A stretch of DNA of 64,000 nucleotides, taken from assembly GCA_032622095.1 (NCBI GenBank), contig CP136061.1, forward strand, positions 6,460,734-6,524,733, in the 5' to 3' direction. Of this stretch, positions 42,158 to 52,900 are shown piece by piece. Position 1 is the stretch's first letter; every line of letters starts with the position of its first letter. A program made the translations under genes and the position numbers. The notes beneath the pieces were generated by a model. The model was not told the DNA's origin and searched no databases. It was given only the letters and a program-made list of their open reading frames with translations. Source of the stretch: Siphonodentalium dalli (taxonomy: Eukaryota; Mollusca; Scaphopoda; Gadilida; Siphonodentaliidae).

Positions 42158-43175
42158 CAGGGTTGGGGTAATCGTAATCAAAGTAATTGACTACAAAATT
42201 TAGAGTAATCATGACATGTTGTGATTACAAGTAATCGTAATTGATTACTTTCAAATGTACCTGTAATCATGATTACATTTTGATTACTTTTACTAAAATA
42301 TCCATATGGATGGATATTGGATACTCATAGTCTCACACTGTAGTAATGTGGAGTGTGCACAGATACAAACAACATATCAGAAAGTTAGTACAATTTTTTC
42401 ATGTGTTGTGTTAGTGGTACACTGTGTACATTCTGGCAGTGGACACAGATAACACACAATTGCTGAAATGTTGAATACAGAAAGTATGGCAATAAACTTA
42501 TGATACAGACAATGAAATGTTCTAATATGAATAAAATAGGCTAGCCAACTTCAATTAGGATTAAATATTATTGAGAATGCTGCAGACAATGACTGTAGAG
42601 TCACTGGTACAATAGGGCTAATTAACTGAACAAAGCAGGTGTGATGTACATCAGTAGACCTAATTAGCTGGGTTGTCATTTACTGCATGCACTCATGGAG
42701 TTAAGCCTCAATTAATCCTCATCAGGATATGGCAAATTAAAAAATATATTAAAAATATATTTACATAAATAAATACACATAAAACATAATATATTCCCAA
42801 TAAGTTGGTGCACAACTTCATGGTGAAACCTCACCAATACATGTAAATATAAAAAGTCTATGTGTTTATTGATTGCTTCTTTCTATTGTTTCAGTCGTTT
42901 CTTGTTTCCAAGTTATGTAGTGATGTTTTTTTTATTCAACCAAATTTGATATTTTTATTTGATTTATATTGTTATTTATTCCTATGCGATCAAAATGGTT
43001 GGAAACTAACAATTTTAATAAGATGTAATCGAAACGTAATCCATTAAATTTACTAAAGTAATTGTAATCGTAATCAATTACATTGGAACAAATGCAATCA
43101 GTAATCGTAATCATGTAAATCAAAAGTAATTGTAATCATAATCGATTACATTGGCATGTGATCGCCCCAACCCTG
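42158..43175. mobile_element. hAT-type element, 1018 bp, with perfect 8-bp duplication
   Basis: Ends CAGGGTTGGGG / CCCCAACCCTG; ATATAGGC at 42150-42157 and 43176-43183. Both subterminal regions are packed with GTAATC/GATTAC words (more than ten per side, both strands). The middle is AT-rich with no transposase. Confidence 0.95.
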
Positions 43176-43183
43176 ATATAGGC

Positions 43184-43642
43184 GTGGCCAGGTGTGAAAA
43201 TTGATGAACGGAACCCAATTCGAACTTGACCTGTATTTTGTGCTAGTAACCCCACATACCATATTTCAGTTCAGACTTACTAAAGTTATCATCCGGAAAC
43301 AAAACAAGCAGACGGACGGAAAAATAACATAATAGGATTTTGCTTTTTTAAATGGGCGTATAAAAATAAGATGACTTTAACGGGAGTATAAAATAAGATG
43401 ACTGTCTTTAGAAGATTTCACATCAAGAAACTGGTAGAGTTTTTGGACAGCACTGTATTCCTTTTAAATGAGAAACACTACTATCATTTCAAATTAACTT
43501 TGATCACGTTAGATCCCAGGAGAAAACTGTAAGCGGAGTGTAATAATTTGAATGTCGCTGTCACGTTATTCATGTGGGATTTCATGTTAATAAAGTGACA
43601 TGGGCTCCGCGGGTCTCTCCTCCACTATTACTCAAACACGTT
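43184..43642. other. Unassigned intergenic DNA
   Basis: 43300-43372 is a dispersed repeat end (GACGGACGGAAAAAT, TTTAAATGGGCGTATAAAA). No gene. Confidence 0.45.
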
Positions 43643-43646
43643 TTAA

Positions 43647-44409
43647 CCCTTGGATGACGGCAGCTGTGTTGGTGCACCATTAAAGATCCTGTGCCAGTGA
43701 ATTCTCTTATATATTCCGAGTCTCCCATAGGAAGCGTCACATATATAATTGCTTTATTTATATCCCCTCCTCAATTTTGTTTATTCGGATATCTTTTAAT
43801 GTAAACTTTTTTTTCATGCCTTGACTGTCAAATAACATTTCAATGACCCATTAATCAGTCAATGTTTATTAAATTGGATAATCTATTAATCTATTAATCA
43901 CCTTGTATTATATAAGATAGGATAATGCTTCAATATCTATAACTGTCCCCTCCTCAATGAAGCGTCACATACATGTATATAATTGCTTTATTTATATCCC
44001 CTCTTCAATTTTGTTTATTCGGATATCTTTTAATGTAAACTTTTTTTTCATGCCTTGACTGTCAAATAACATTTCAATGACCCATTAATCAGTCAATGTT
44101 TATTAAATTGGATAATCTATTAATCTATTAATTATATAAGATAGAATAATGCTTAAATATCTAGAACTGTCCCTTCCTCAATTTTTTTTTATTAAAGACC
44201 CTGTGCCAGTGCATTCTATTATATATGCGAGTCTCCCAAAGGGAGCCTTGCATATATAAGAGAATGCACTGCTTACAAGATCAAGGTAAATATTGTTAGG
44301 TCAATGCATTCTTATATATGCGAGGTGCCCTATGGGCGACTCACATATATAAGAGAATGCATTGGCACAGGGTTTTCGAAAAAATCAGGAAGCTCCTGTC
44401 ATGGAAGGG
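43647..44409. mobile_element. TTAA-flanked family A variant MITE enlarged by an internal duplication
   Basis: TTAA at 43643-43646 and 44410-44413; CCCTTGGATGACGGCAGCTG at left, AGGAAGCTCCTGTCATGGAAGGG at right. The left hairpin is cut near 43745; a ~233-bp segment (ATTGCTTTATTTATATCCCC on) is then present twice before complete left and right hairpins at about 44200-44370. Confidence 0.8.
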
Positions 44410-44639
44410 TTAATCATCAAATTACATTTCAATGATCCATTAATCGTCTATTTTTATCACATTGGACAATCTAAATCACCTTGTATTATATAAGATAGGA
44501 TACTGCTTCAATATCGAGAACTGTCCATGACCATTTATGTTAGGAAGAATAAAATATAAAAAATAAATCCGCCCTCCCACCCCATTTTTCTGAAAAAGTT
44601 GGATGTAAATCGGGCAATTTATTTATATTGGTCATATAC

Positions 44640-44695
44640 AAGAGAATACACTGGCTTACAATATTGTTAGGCCAATGTATTCTCTTATATATGCA
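44640..44695. mobile_element. Family A fragment
   Basis: CAAGAGAATACACTGGCTTACA...GTTAGGCCAATGTATTCTCTTATATATGC only. Confidence 0.75.
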
Positions 44696-44836
44696 AAATA
44701 CACTTGTGTGCTCAATGAACAATGCAAAAATATTGTAATTATAATGAAAATTAATTTATGACTGGAGTCATAAATTCATTTTCATTATAATTATCGTTTG
44801 TTTGCATCATTCATAGAGCATACAAGTGTATTTTTC
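44694..44836. repeat. Fold-back palindrome, ~70-bp arms
   Basis: AAAATACACTTGTGTGCTC...TTATAATGAAAA is inverted as TTTTCATTATAA...GAGCATACAAGTGTATTTT, almost no loop (TATGACTGGAGTCATA at the centre). Confidence 0.88.
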
Positions 44837-44858
44837 ACTTTTTGTATAAAAAGAGATG

Positions 44859-44962
44859 GTCTCTACTCTCATAAATGGTCGGAGGTCTCTACTCTCATAA
44901 ATGGTCGGAGGTCTCTACTCTCATAAATGGTCGGATGTCTCTACTCTCATAAATGGTCGGAT
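44859..44962. repeat. 26-bp minisatellite, four copies
   Basis: GTCTCTACTCTCATAAATGG + TCGGAG/T. Confidence 0.95.
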
Positions 44963-45085
44963 TTACCCCTTTGAGCCCCTTTTGCAGTATTATATAGATA
45001 ATAAATCAGAATATGGTATCGAGTGCTGTTATATATCTATCTGATTCTATTTTGATATTTGTATTGTATTTGGTAGACTAATATT

Positions 45086-45229
45086 ATCCATCATGACCAG
45101 GGGTGTGGGATGGAAAAATCTCACCCGAGGGGCCAGATATTTGGGCCGGACACGAGGCTTGCCGAGTGTCCGGACCAAATATCTGGCCCCGAGAGATTTT
45201 TCCATGCCACACCCCAGGTCATGATGGAT
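45086..45229. repeat. Long hairpin, ~65-bp arms, GC-richer
   Basis: ATCCATCATGACCAGGGG...GGCCAGATATTTGG...CCGGACAC pairs with GTGTCCGG...CCAAATATCTGGCC...CAGGTCATGATGGAT. Loop GAGGCTTGCCGA. Probably a fold-back element. Confidence 0.88.
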
Positions 45230-45286
45230 CATTTTTCTCCCAACCCAAATAGCCTCATTCCGATTTTTTGTTTTATACCAATCAAT

Positions 45287-45421
45287 GGCAGATTCCAGTA
45301 GCTTTATAACGGTATATCTGGGGAGAAATCTGATGCTATATTCGTGATTATCTGGGATGATTTCGGTATATACCAAAGGTATATACTGTAAAAACAAACC
45401 GCGTCATCTGTGCTCGCGGGG
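45287..45421. repeat. Dispersed repeat, copy 2 (partner at 5018-5152)
   Basis: Starts GGCAGATTCCAGTAGC and ends GCTCGCGGGG; differs from copy 1 at only a few positions near the end. Directly follows the hairpin at 45086-45229. Confidence 0.85.
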
Positions 45422-46166
45422 TTAATACGTTAGAGTGAAATTGACATGGTCTTGTTGAAATCGACATCATACGTCACAAAGTTGCACCTGCACATTATTC
45501 CGAAAAACGCGCGTATTGATATGAAGTATAAACAAATAGACTAATCGATTTTGTCATGGGAAATGCCCATATTGGTACCATTAGAAAAGGAAACATGTGA
45601 ATATATGACATACACATGTTAGTTAGTCACGATCGATGATTTATTGCAACGATGACAACTATTCGAATGTGGAACTATTTAGTTCGTCATTTGTGAATCG
45701 GCTATTGTTTACTAGTTACGAAATGTGCATGCCAGTTTCTCTTTGGAGGCCTTCTGTTTTTTATGGAATGTGTTCGCATAATTAGTTGCTTATATTGCAT
45801 GTTGTGCAACTTTGCATCTGCAAGTGAAGTTATGTTGAAGGTTCTTCGTGATTAACATGTTCGAAGCTTATCTCCATGTGTATTAGCGTCCACGAATTCG
45901 TCCGTATTTATTTACTTGAAATGCGAAGCGTAACTGGTTGGTAGCCATTGTTTTAGTTCACACAACACATGATGACGGATTGTTAAGTTAGCTCTTAATT
46001 AAACAAGTAAAGCAGTCACGTGGGTGGGGTGAGATAGATGGTCACGTGTTATGTGAGACAGGGAAATCTCACCCAGCTATCTCACACGGGCTGCCTGTGC
46101 TAAAGTGTGTAGTGGGTGGGAGAAATCATTATCTTGATATTGCCTTCAATAAATCTTCAATCTTCA
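45422..46166. other. Unassigned; may include the distal IMMP2L 3' UTR
   Basis: Two CACGTG sites (46017, 46043) and an inverted pair GGTGAGATAGAT / AGCTATCTCAC at 46028-46083. No exon seen. Confidence 0.4.
45907..45912 (-). terminator. Candidate poly(A) signal AATAAA for IMMP2L
   Basis: TTTATT on + reads AATAAA on -, about 0.8 kb after the IMMP2L stop. Another lies at 45640-45645. Unverified. Confidence 0.25.
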
Positions 46167-46667
46167 GTTGCATCACTGTCCATATCACGTTGGTGAGGAT
46201 TTACGGGCCTGATTCATTTGTATCACTTTCCATATCACGTGTGTGAGGATATATGGACCTGTATGACTTGTACCACTGTCCATATCACAGGCGTGAGGAT
46301 ATATGGGCCTGAATGAGTTGTATCACTGTCCATATCACGTGTGTGAAGATATATGGGCCTGAATGAGTTGTATCACTGTCCATATCACGTGTGTGAGGAT
46401 ATATGGACCTGTATGACTTGTATCACTGTCCATATCACAGGCGTGAGGATATATGGGCCTGAATGAGTTGTATCACTGTCCATATCACGTGTGTGAGGAT
46501 ATATGGGCCTGAATGAGTTGTACCACTGTCCATATCACGTGTGTGAGGATATATGGACCTGTATGAGTTGTACCACTGTCCATATCACAGGCGTGAGGAT
46601 ATATGGGCCTGAATGAGTTGTATCACTGTCCATATCACGTGCGTGAGGATATATTGGCCTGATTGAC
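46167..46667. repeat. 50-bp minisatellite, ten copies, 55 bp after the IMMP2L stop
   Basis: Unit TTGTATCACTGTCCATATCA + CGTGTGTGAGGATATATGGG + CCTGAATGAG. Three variant types alternate; six of the ten units keep the palindromic E-box core CACGTG. It lies in the probable 3' UTR of IMMP2L. Confidence 0.93.
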
Positions 46668-46721
46668 ATTTCATCTATTTTACCACTTAAGTCACTGAGT
46701 AGATCTAGATTTGAGCCTACA

Positions 46722-46850
46722 TCAATCGGGAAGTGACGACTCTTCGTTAACAAGCCTTTCTGAGCCCCGTCCTTCAATCTCAATTCTTTTCCATCTGTTC
46801 GGAGGCCACACTATGTGCGTTGCCTTGGCAACTATCATTCCCCTGGACAC
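46722..46850 (-). CDS. IMMP2L: IMMP2L terminal coding exon
   Basis: On -, acceptor CTTCATTACAG then GTG TCC AGG: VSRGMIVAKATHIVWPPNRW, then KRIEIEGRGSERLVNEESSLPD and TGA (46724-46722). 42 residues. The conserved core is ATHIVWPPNRW; the tail is variable in the family. Confidence 0.92.
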   Translation of the reverse strand: MSRGMIVAKATHIVWPPNRWKRIEIEGRGSERLVNEESSLPD

Positions 46851-49403
46851 CTGTAATGAAGAATTATTTCAATCTGAAAACAGATAGCAAAAATAGAAGT
46901 AACACTTAACCAAGCGGGCTAGCATCACCAAATTCACCCTCTGGTGACCTCATTCTGCTTAGGCCTCATCTTCTGGGAAATATATATACAGTATCAAATT
47001 AACATTGTTTTTAGTTTTCCCTTCTGGGAAGTTTCTATATCCCCTAATTTGCAGGAGATAAAATGCATAATCGAGGTGCCCAATGGGTGAACATCATCAA
47101 CTTCAACTGGGGAACTTCAATCTGATCCTAGGTCTGCCATAGCAGTTGAGGGCCTAAGCAGAATGAGGTTCCAAGAGGGTGAATTTAGTGATGATAGCCC
47201 ACTAAATTCACCCTCTGGGGACCTCATTCTGCAACTGACAGATACACTATTTGCAGGCTTGGTAACACATAATAATCTGTTAACCCTTTCATGACAGGAG
47301 CTTCCTGAATGTTTTTGACAACCCTGTGCCAATGCATTCTCTTACCATAGGTCGCCTTGCATATATAAGAGAATACATTGGCCAAACAAATTTTATATTA
47401 TTTTTTATAATTGTTAAAAAATGAAAGAAAAAAGAAAAAAATGATAACAAATTATGTAAGAATGTAAGAAATAATTAAAAAAAATTATAAAATTGTTAAA
47501 GAAAAAATTATAAAAATTGTTATAGAATGTATTAAACAAAAAATATAAAAAATAATATAAATTGTTAAATAATGAATGAAAAAACAATTAAAATTATAAA
47601 AATTGTTAATCAATGTAAGAAAAATTTATAAAAAATGATAAAAAATAGTTTGGTCAATGCATGCTCTTCTATATGCGAGGCCACCTATGGTCAGACTAGC
47701 ATATATAAGAGTATGCATTGAAACGGGTCTTTAATGTTGTGCCAGCCAGCTCCCATCATGAAAGGTTTAAGTTTATGACAAATGAGAGGCCGATCACAAT
47801 CGGCAGATGTTTAACCCATACCTTGGCGATAGCGATTAGCTATAACTGATAATTTGTTAAAGATATGATCACAGGAATCCATATATCAGTACCCAACTTG
47901 AAATCAAAAGCTCAAATAATTTGTCTTAAGAAGGGTTAAAGTATTTGGGGGTGGGGAGGAGTAGTTTTAAATCTCATAACTCTGTCCCTATTCACGCAAG
48001 GACATCTCACTGTGAGATCCAACAGTTTAGTGATTTCGGAATATATGTTTAGGAGTTTAAGTTAACTCATTGGAAGCCAAAGTGATAAACCCCTTTCTCT
48101 GCCACTATTGACCTGCCAAATATTCAATAATTCGTTCACTTCTAAAGATAAATAAAAGGTCAGCTGACCACAGTGTCCCCCGAAAACGTGGCAAGTCGAT
48201 GCCACTTTGTTGAAGAAATAATTTTTTGTTGTTGAAAAGTCGAAAAGGGTTAATAACTCCGTCAAAAAATAATTTTTCCTTCATCAATATACATGTTGCA
48301 CATCTTCAATATATGGGTAATAATACTCTGAAGTTTCAAATCTCTGGGATGAAATCTGTGGGAGGAGATGATTACATCATGAAGGTACTCAAAAGTGTGA
48401 CGGACGAACGGACGGTGCAACGGACGGACGGACGGAGCCCGTTTCTATAGTCCCCCAAATATAATTTTTTCGGGGGACAATTATAATTTGTTGACAAGCC
48501 AGACTGCTTAGAACAACATACATGCATGGGATTCCATCTCATATTTAATTTGTATTTTAATTTAAATATGGGCAGGTCGGAAACCAAATTGTGAAAAAAA
48601 AATGTGATGAACAAACAAATTACTGGACAATTTCTAACGAACGACGGAGGGAAATCCAACATTTTCAGATAAAGAAAGAGGGATAACTCTTGAACGGAAA
48701 AGTGAACAATGTCAATGGACCCTCTTTTGAAAGCCCTCATGATGGTATACCTGCATACCAAATTTCATTGAGATCCGATAACCCATGGTTGAAATATAAG
48801 AGCGGACGGACGGAAACCAACATTTTTAGATAAAGAGGGATAACTTTCTGTTATTCACACCCTCATCTTCAAGATAAATGCCACAGTGTATAGTGATGAG
48901 GTTAGAGAAATGCCACAGTGTATAATGATGAGCTTTCTGTTATTCACACCCTCAGCTTCAAGATAAATGCCACAGTGTATAGTGATGAGGTTAGAGAAAT
49001 GCCTCAGTGTATAATGATGAGCTTTCTGTTATTCACACCCTCAGCTTCAAGATAAATGCCAGTGAATTGTGTATTTTATATAATGTGACACATAATTGAG
49101 GTTCCCAATCACAATATTCACCATTTGGGAACTTCAATCCGAGTCCATGTCTCTCATAGCAGATGAGGCAATGCAGAATGAGGTCCTCAGAGGGGGGAAT
49201 TTGGTGATGCTAGCCCGCTGTGCAGAATAGCATCACTAAATTCACCCTCTGGGGACCTCATTCTGCAAATGACAGACACACTATTTCAAGGCTTGCTCAC
49301 CGGACCAAAATGGTTGCTATCCATGCTGGACTTATGCTGGTCGCCCTCCACCCAGCAGTGTCCTTCCGGTACATCGATCACATCTCGATGTTCATTAACA
49401 GGT
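46722..49403 (-). CDS. IMMP2L: IMMP2L: mitochondrial inner membrane protease subunit 2, 3' part (two exons)
   Basis: Minus-strand exons 49301-49403 and 46722-46850 join in phase 0 to encode the last 76 residues. In the family this is a signal-peptidase-I-like (S26) serine protease of the inner mitochondrial membrane that trims intermembrane-space sorting signals. Seen: VPEGHCWVEGD followed by SSMDSNHFGP, the conserved box E of S26 proteases (GD...S-DS--FG), then ATHIVWPPNRW, as in vertebrate IMMP2L (ATHILWPPERW), and a stop. The catalytic Ser and Lys are encoded further 5' and are not in view; upstream exons should lie at higher coordinates, probably beyond the satellite. Convergent with ZCRB1, 11.2 kb between stops. 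The WVEGD and WPP-RW wording favours IMMP2L over IMMP1L. Confidence 0.9.
46912..47258. mobile_element. Double-hairpin MITE family B, copy with both hairpins
   Basis: A left half-hairpin to 46957, the spacer CCCCTAATTTGCAGGAGATA..., a right hairpin at about 47158-47232 and right tail CAACTGACAGATACACTATTTGC. The spacer matches 14966-15098. Confidence 0.85.
47284..47766. mobile_element. TTAA-flanked MITE with family A core and long AT spacer
   Basis: TTAA 47280-47283 and 47767-47770; CCCTTTCATGACAGGAGCT at left, AGCTCCCATCATGAAAGG at right. A left hairpin (deleted centre CTTACCATAGGTCGCC) and right hairpin frame a ~300-bp spacer of AAATTGTTAAA/ATGTAAGAAA repeats. Confidence 0.82.
47771..48229. 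other. Unassigned intronic DNA
   Basis: Nothing recognised apart from dispersed repeat similarity after 48150 (GGTCAGC...ACAGTGTCCCCCGA, also at 34320). Confidence 0.4.
48230..48480. repeat. Tandem-core repeat unit, GGACGG tract and terminal hairpin
   Basis: Same unit as 34425-34850, then ACGGACGGACGGACGGAG and hairpin TCCCCCAAATAT...TTTTTCGGGGGACA. Confidence 0.8.
48640..48835. repeat. Inverted relative of the 1-400 repeat
   Basis: AGATAAAGAAAGAGGGATAAC, CCTCTTTTGAAAGCCCTCATG, CAAATTTCATTGAGATCCGA, then GCGGACGGACGG. Confidence 0.75.
48844..49060. repeat. 89-bp tandem repeat, ~2.4 copies
   Basis: CTTTCTGTTATTCACACCC at 48844, 48933 and 49022; each full unit has an inner duplication of ATGCCACAGTGTATA-TGATGAG. 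Confidence 0.92.
49085..49292. mobile_element. Family B MITE, right half, abutting IMMP2L exon
   Basis: Spacer (AATTGAGGTTCCCAATCACA...), hairpin 49173-49266 and tail CAAATGACAGACACACTATTTCAAGGCTTG. Its tail ends about 6-9 bp from the exon's splice donor at 49300. Confidence 0.85.
49301..49403 (-). CDS. IMMP2L: IMMP2L penultimate coding exon
   Basis: On -, acceptor CACTTTTCAG, one base completing the previous codon, then 34 codons PVNEHRDVIDVPEGHCWVEG and DQHKSSMDSNHFGP, donor GTGAGC. Holds the S26 box E. The + strand frame across it is a shadow. Confidence 0.93.
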
Positions 49404-49998
49404 CTGAAAAGTGAAAAATTCACTCAATTTTAATGATCAGAGAAAACTATGATCCAGTCCCAGGTGGGACAAAATTGAACTGATTTGTGATGAATATCGT
49501 CTTTTCAAGCGATGTGTGAGGTTTATTTTCATCCTGTGTTCTGACTAAGTTTTATGATGAAGACATCATATCGGATACTTCACTATATATATGTCTTAAA
49601 CATCTTGTCTTGCAGTATATCATTCCCACAATGAATTTCTCAAGTTAAATTATATTGCATGTGTATATATGTCTTAATGTATATATATATATTGTACCAT
49701 AATGGTCTCCATATTTGGAGGAATAAACATATCTCTCTCTCTCCCATATAAAATAATAACATGGAATACAGCCTTGTCCAAGTGTATTGATACTTATTTG
49801 TTTTCCAAAATTTTAATATAAATGGTTACACAATCAAAGCAAAGTTTGTCCACCTTCCTATTTTAAAGAGAATAGTAAGTTGTTTATCCAACAATTTATT
49901 TAATTTATATCACTTTTCTGCTGTGCAAAATGACACATTTTGTTCGTTCACAGATTGGGAAACTGAAAGTGACCGGAACACTGTTGTCGCTTATAATA
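49404..49998. other. Unassigned DNA, probably IMMP2L intron
   Basis: AGGAATAAACATATCTCTCTCTCTC at 49715-49744 looks like a poly(A) signal plus microsatellite tail of a retroelement (weak). No IMMP2L exon found on the - strand. Confidence 0.4.
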
Positions 49999-52900
49999 TA
50001 TGACTCACTGTGTCTCCATCTAACATTGTGTAAACCGTATGGTGATTTGTACTGATTCTTACAGGTGATAATTGTGTGAATGTAGAGGGTGTATGATTAT
50101 CAGTATGTATGACTCACTGGACTGTGTCCCCATCTAACATCGTGTAAACCGTATGGTGATTTGTACTGATTCTTACAGGTGATAATTGTGTGACTATAGA
50201 GGGTGTATGATTATCAGTATGTATGAATCACTGGACAGTGTCCCCATCTAACATTGTGTAAACTGTATGGTGATTTGTACTGATTCTTACAGGTGATAAT
50301 TGTGTGACTGTAGAGGGTGTATGATTATCAGTATGTAACTCACTGGACAGTGTCCCCATCTAACATTACAAACCGTATGGTGATTTGTACTGATTCTTAC
50401 AGGTGATAATTGTGTGAATGTAGAGGGTGTATGATTATCAGTATGTAACTCACTGGACAGTGTCCCCTTCTAACATTGTGTAAACCGTATGGTGATTTGT
50501 ACTGATTCTTACAGGTGATAATTGTGTGACTATAGAGGGTGTATGATTATCAGTATGTATGACTCACTGGACAGTGTCCCCATCTAACATAGTGTAAACT
50601 GTATGGTGATTTGTACTGATTCTTACAGGTGATAATTGTGTGACTGTAGAGGGTGTATGATTATCAGTATGTATGACTCACTGGACAGTGTCCCCATCTA
50701 ACATCGTGTAAACCGTATGGTGATTTGTACTGATTCTTACAGGTGATAATTGTGTGAATGTAGAGGGTGTATGATTATCAGTATGTATGACTCACTGGAC
50801 AGTGTCCCCATCTAACATTGTGTAAACCGTATGGTGATTTGTACTGATTCTTACAGGTGATAATTGTGTGACTGTAGAGGGTGTATGATTATCAGTATGT
50901 ATGAATCACTGGACAGTGTCCCCATCTAACATCGTGTAAACCGTATGGTGATTTGTACTGATTCTTACAGGTGATAATTGTGTAACTGTAGAGGGTGTAT
51001 GATTATCAGTATGTATGACTCACTGTACAGTGTCCCCATCTAACATTGTGTAAACCGTATGGTGATTTGTACTGATTCTTACAGGTGATAATTGTGTGAC
51101 TGTAGAGGGTGTATGATTATCAGTATGTAACTCACTGGACAGTGTCCCCATCTAACATAGTGTAAACCGTATGGTGATTTGTACTGATTCTTATAGGTGA
51201 TAATTGTGTGACTGTAGAGGGTGTATGATTATCAGTATGTATGAATCACTGGACTGTGTCTCCATCTAACATAGTGTAAACCGTATGGTGATTTGTACTG
51301 ATTCTTACAGGCGATAATTGTGTGACTGTAGAGGGTGTATGATTATCAGTATGTATGACTCACTGGACAGTGTCCCCATCTAACATCGTGTAAACCGCAT
51401 GGTGATTTGTACTGATTCTTACAGGCGATAATTGTGTGACTGTAGAGGGTGTATGATTATCAGTATGTATGACTCACTGTACAGTGTCCCCATCTAACAT
51501 TGTGTAAACCGTATGGTGATTTGTACTGATTCTTACAGGTGATAATTGTGTGAATGTAGAGGGTGTATGATTATCAGTATGTAACTCACTGGACAGTGTC
51601 CCCATCTAACATCGTGTAAACTGTATGGTGATTTGTACTGATTCTTACAGGTGATAATTGTGTGACTGTAGAGGGTGTATGATTATCAGTATGTAACTCA
51701 CTGGACAGTGTCCCCATCTAACATTGTGTAAACCGTATGGTGATTTGTACTGATTCTTACAGGCGCTAAGTGTGTGACTATAGAGGGTGTATGATTATCA
51801 GTATGTATGACTCACTGGACTGTGTCCCCATCTAACATTGTGTAAACCGTATGGTGATTTGTACTGATTCTTACAGGCGCTAAGTGTGTGACTATAGAGG
51901 GTGTATGATTATCAGTATGTAACTCACTGGACTGTGTCCCCATCTAACATTGTGTAAACCGTATGGTGATTTGTACTGATTCTTACAGGCGCTAAGTGTG
52001 TGACTATAGAGGGTGTATGATTATCAGTATGTATGACTCACTGGACAGTGTCCCCATCTAACATCGTGTAAACCGTATGGTGATTTGTACTGATTCTTAC
52101 AGGTGATAATTGTGTGACTGTAGAGGGTGTATGATTATCAGTATGTATGACTCACTGGACTATGTCCCCATCTAACATCGTGTAAACTGTATGGTGATTT
52201 GTACTGATTCTTACAGGTGATAATTGTGTGACTGTAGAGGGTGTATGATTATCAGTATGTATGACTCACTGGACTGTGTCCCCATCTAACATAGTGTAAA
52301 CTGTATGGTGATTTGTACTGATTCTTACAGGCGATAATTGTGTGACTATAGATGGTGTATGATTATCGGTATGTATGACTCACTGGACAGTGTCCCCATC
52401 TATCGTGTAAACCGTATGGTGATTTGTACTGATTCTTACAGGTGATAATTGTGTGAATGTAGAGGGTGTATGATTATCAGTATGTATGACTCACTGGACA
52501 GTGTCCCCATCTAACATCGTGTAAACTGTATGGTGATTTGTATGATTCTTATAGGTGATAATTGTGTGACTGTAGAGGGTGTATGATTATCAGTATGTAT
52601 GAATCACTGGACAGTGTCTCCATCTAACATAGTGTAAACCGTATGGTGATTTGTACTGATTCTTACAGGCGATAATTGTGTGACTGTAGAGGGTGTATGA
52701 TTATCAGTATGTATGACTCACTGGACAGTGTCCCCATCTAACATTGTGTAACTGTATGGTGATTTGTACTGATTCTTACAGGCGATAATTGTGTGACTGT
52801 AGAGGGTGTATGATTATCAGTATGTATGACTCACTGGACAGTGTCCCCATCTAACATTGTGTAAACCGTATGGTGATTTGTACTGATTCTTACAGGCGAT

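Larger units (their letters stand above)
46851..49300 (-). other. IMMP2L last intron
   Basis: On -, donor GTGAGC at 49300 and acceptor TTACAG at 46851. Filled with two family B copies, a family A copy and tandem repeats. Confidence 0.85.

Noticed and set aside
42862-43123. Short frames inside the hAT element as transposase remnants
   Set aside because: No hAT dimerisation motif or catalytic residues; compositional frames in AT-rich DNA.
49220-49414. Plus-strand frame across the IMMP2L exon
   Set aside because: The minus strand gives consensus splice sites and the conserved S26 box E; the plus frame starts in a MITE hairpin.
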